Origin: DASZMX01 sp035551475
GTDB lineage: Bacteria > Verrucomicrobiota > Verrucomicrobiia > Limisphaerales > Palsa-1400
Direction of reading: 5' to 3'
NCBI GenBank assembly: GCA_035551475.1
Contig: DASZMX010000044.1
Coordinates: 1 to 51,987, forward strand
Length of the DNA stretch: 51,987 nucleotides
Notes under the pieces: model-generated
Database searches by the model: none
Told to the model about the DNA's origin: nothing
The model's input: the letters and a program-made list of their open reading frames with translations, nothing else
Made by a program: the position numbers and the translations under genes
Part shown: one piece after another, positions 51,355 to 51,987 of the stretch
Layout of the letters: every line of letters starts with the position of its first letter
How positions within the stretch are numbered: the first letter of the stretch is position 1

Positions 51355-51987
51355 CTAGTTGATAAACGCCGGAAGGTAAATGTTGAACGCCGTCCCTTTG
51401 CCGGGCTCGGAATGCAGGTGCATGAAGCCGCTGGCCTCTTTGAGCAGGCGATGCACAATCGCCAGCCCCAGCCCCGTCCCTTTCCCCGCCGGCTTGGTCG
51501 TGAAGTAAGGCTCGAAAATCTTCGGCAGAACCTCCGCCGGGATGCCCGGGCCGTCGTCCCGCACCGTCAAAACTAATAACGGCGGCGTGTTGATCAGCGC
51601 CTCCGCGTGCAGCCAGCGGTCATGCGGCCCCTCCCGCAACGTCGCCAAATCCACCGGGTTTTCCAGCAGTTGCCCAAAAATCTCCACCGTGTGCGGCTCG
51701 GGGCACGCTTGCAGCGCGTTGATCGCGAGATTCAGCAAAATCTGAATCAAATCCGTCCCGTTGATTTCCAGCTCCAGGCCTTGCGGCAAACTTTGGATGC
51801 GCAGCGTGTTGCTGCCCTTGCTCGGGTGCACGTTCAACAACTCCCGCAAATCCTCCAAAATCTGATGCACCGCAATGCGCGCCGGCCCCTTGGGCTGCTG
51901 CCGCATAAAACTCAGATAGCGATGCGAAATCTCGATGCAATTGCTCACCTGCCGCGTGATGCGCCGCAGCCGGTCTTTCACCATCTC
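51355..51987 (-). CDS. Sensor histidine kinase, C-terminal part (5' end beyond window)
   Basis: About 210 residues are visible. They hold the end of a dimerisation helix (QVSNCIEISHRYLSFMRQQ) and a full HATPase domain: N box LLNLAINALQACPE, G1 VRDDGPGIPAEVLPKIFEPY, and G2 GKGTGLGLAIVHRLL. The frame remains open to the right edge of the window, so the phosphorylated His and any sensor domain lie outside. The residue pattern resembles kinases of the chemosensing or NtrB type. Its stop lies 12 bp before the yicC start, so yicC and gmk may be co-transcribed with it. Confidence 0.88.
   Translation of the reverse strand, partial: EMVKDRLRRITRQVSNCIEISHRYLSFMRQQPKGPARIAVHQILEDLRELLNVHPSKGSNTLRIQSLPQGLELEINGTDLIQILLNLAINALQACPEPHTVEIFGQLLENPVDLATLREGPHDRWLHAEALINTPPLLVLTVRDDGPGIPAEVLPKIFEPYFTTKPAGKGTGLGLAIVHRLLKEASGFMHLHSEPGKGTAFNIYLPAFIN

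Noticed and set aside
1..51987. tRNA, rRNA, CRISPR arrays, insertion sequences, prophage
   Set aside because: No such elements were recognised by eye; no transposase, integrase or direct-repeat array was seen.

Overview
The window is about 52 kb of high-G+C bacterial chromosome, dense with carbohydrate-degrading enzymes, large secreted LamG/Ig-like proteins and type IV pilin-like (pseudopilin) genes. That mix, the secreted proteins ending in a common F/Y-Y-R motif, and the GntR/LacI hybrid regulator point to a free-living polysaccharide degrader of the Verrucomicrobiota (PVC group). This is inference from gene style; no rRNA or other phylogenetic marker was read. No tRNA, rRNA, CRISPR array, insertion sequence or replication origin was recognised.

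Layout. 1-2045: a tightly packed three-gene cassette of unknown function, visibly lower in G+C than the rest and possibly entering from the left of the window. 2143-4268: small housekeeping and DNA repair genes (YjdJ-type acetyltransferase, exonuclease III, 3-methyladenine glycosylase I). 4253-11263: a secreted esterase, a KdgK-like sugar kinase, a secreted beta-helix protein, a DUF4432 epimerase-like protein and an AraR-like regulator. 11467-24778 (locus A): a one-directional fructan-type utilisation locus of LamG surface protein, hairpin, pseudopilin, MFS sugar porter, fructokinase, two GH32 enzymes and a GH127 enzyme. 24763-30264: a small secreted protein diverging from a tandem carbohydrate-binding protein and a GH144-type enzyme. 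31348-34910: a GH3 and GH18 pair. 34913-40650: GH20 hexosaminidase with a NarL-type two-component system whose sensor appears to carry a series of OB-fold-like repeats. 40826-47017 (locus B): LamG protein, hairpin, pseudopilin, GH18 and a sodium:solute symporter, mirroring locus A for an apparently chitin-like substrate. 47000-51987: a signalling block around the housekeeping pair yicC-gmk.

How they fit together. Both glycan loci seem to use the same kit: a large LamG/Ig protein to bind the polymer, a pseudopilin of identical length (272 aa), secreted hydrolases, and a dedicated inner-membrane transporter, with a cytoplasmic kinase in locus A. Eight exported proteins share a C-terminal domain ending in (F/Y)Y(R/K)(V/L/I), which looks like a sorting or anchoring tail. 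Six other predicted exported enzymes lack it, including one of two paralogous GH18 proteins. The most promising undescribed systems here are the LamG-pseudopilin glycan-capture cassette and the FYR tail. The unknown cassette at the left edge is the next candidate.
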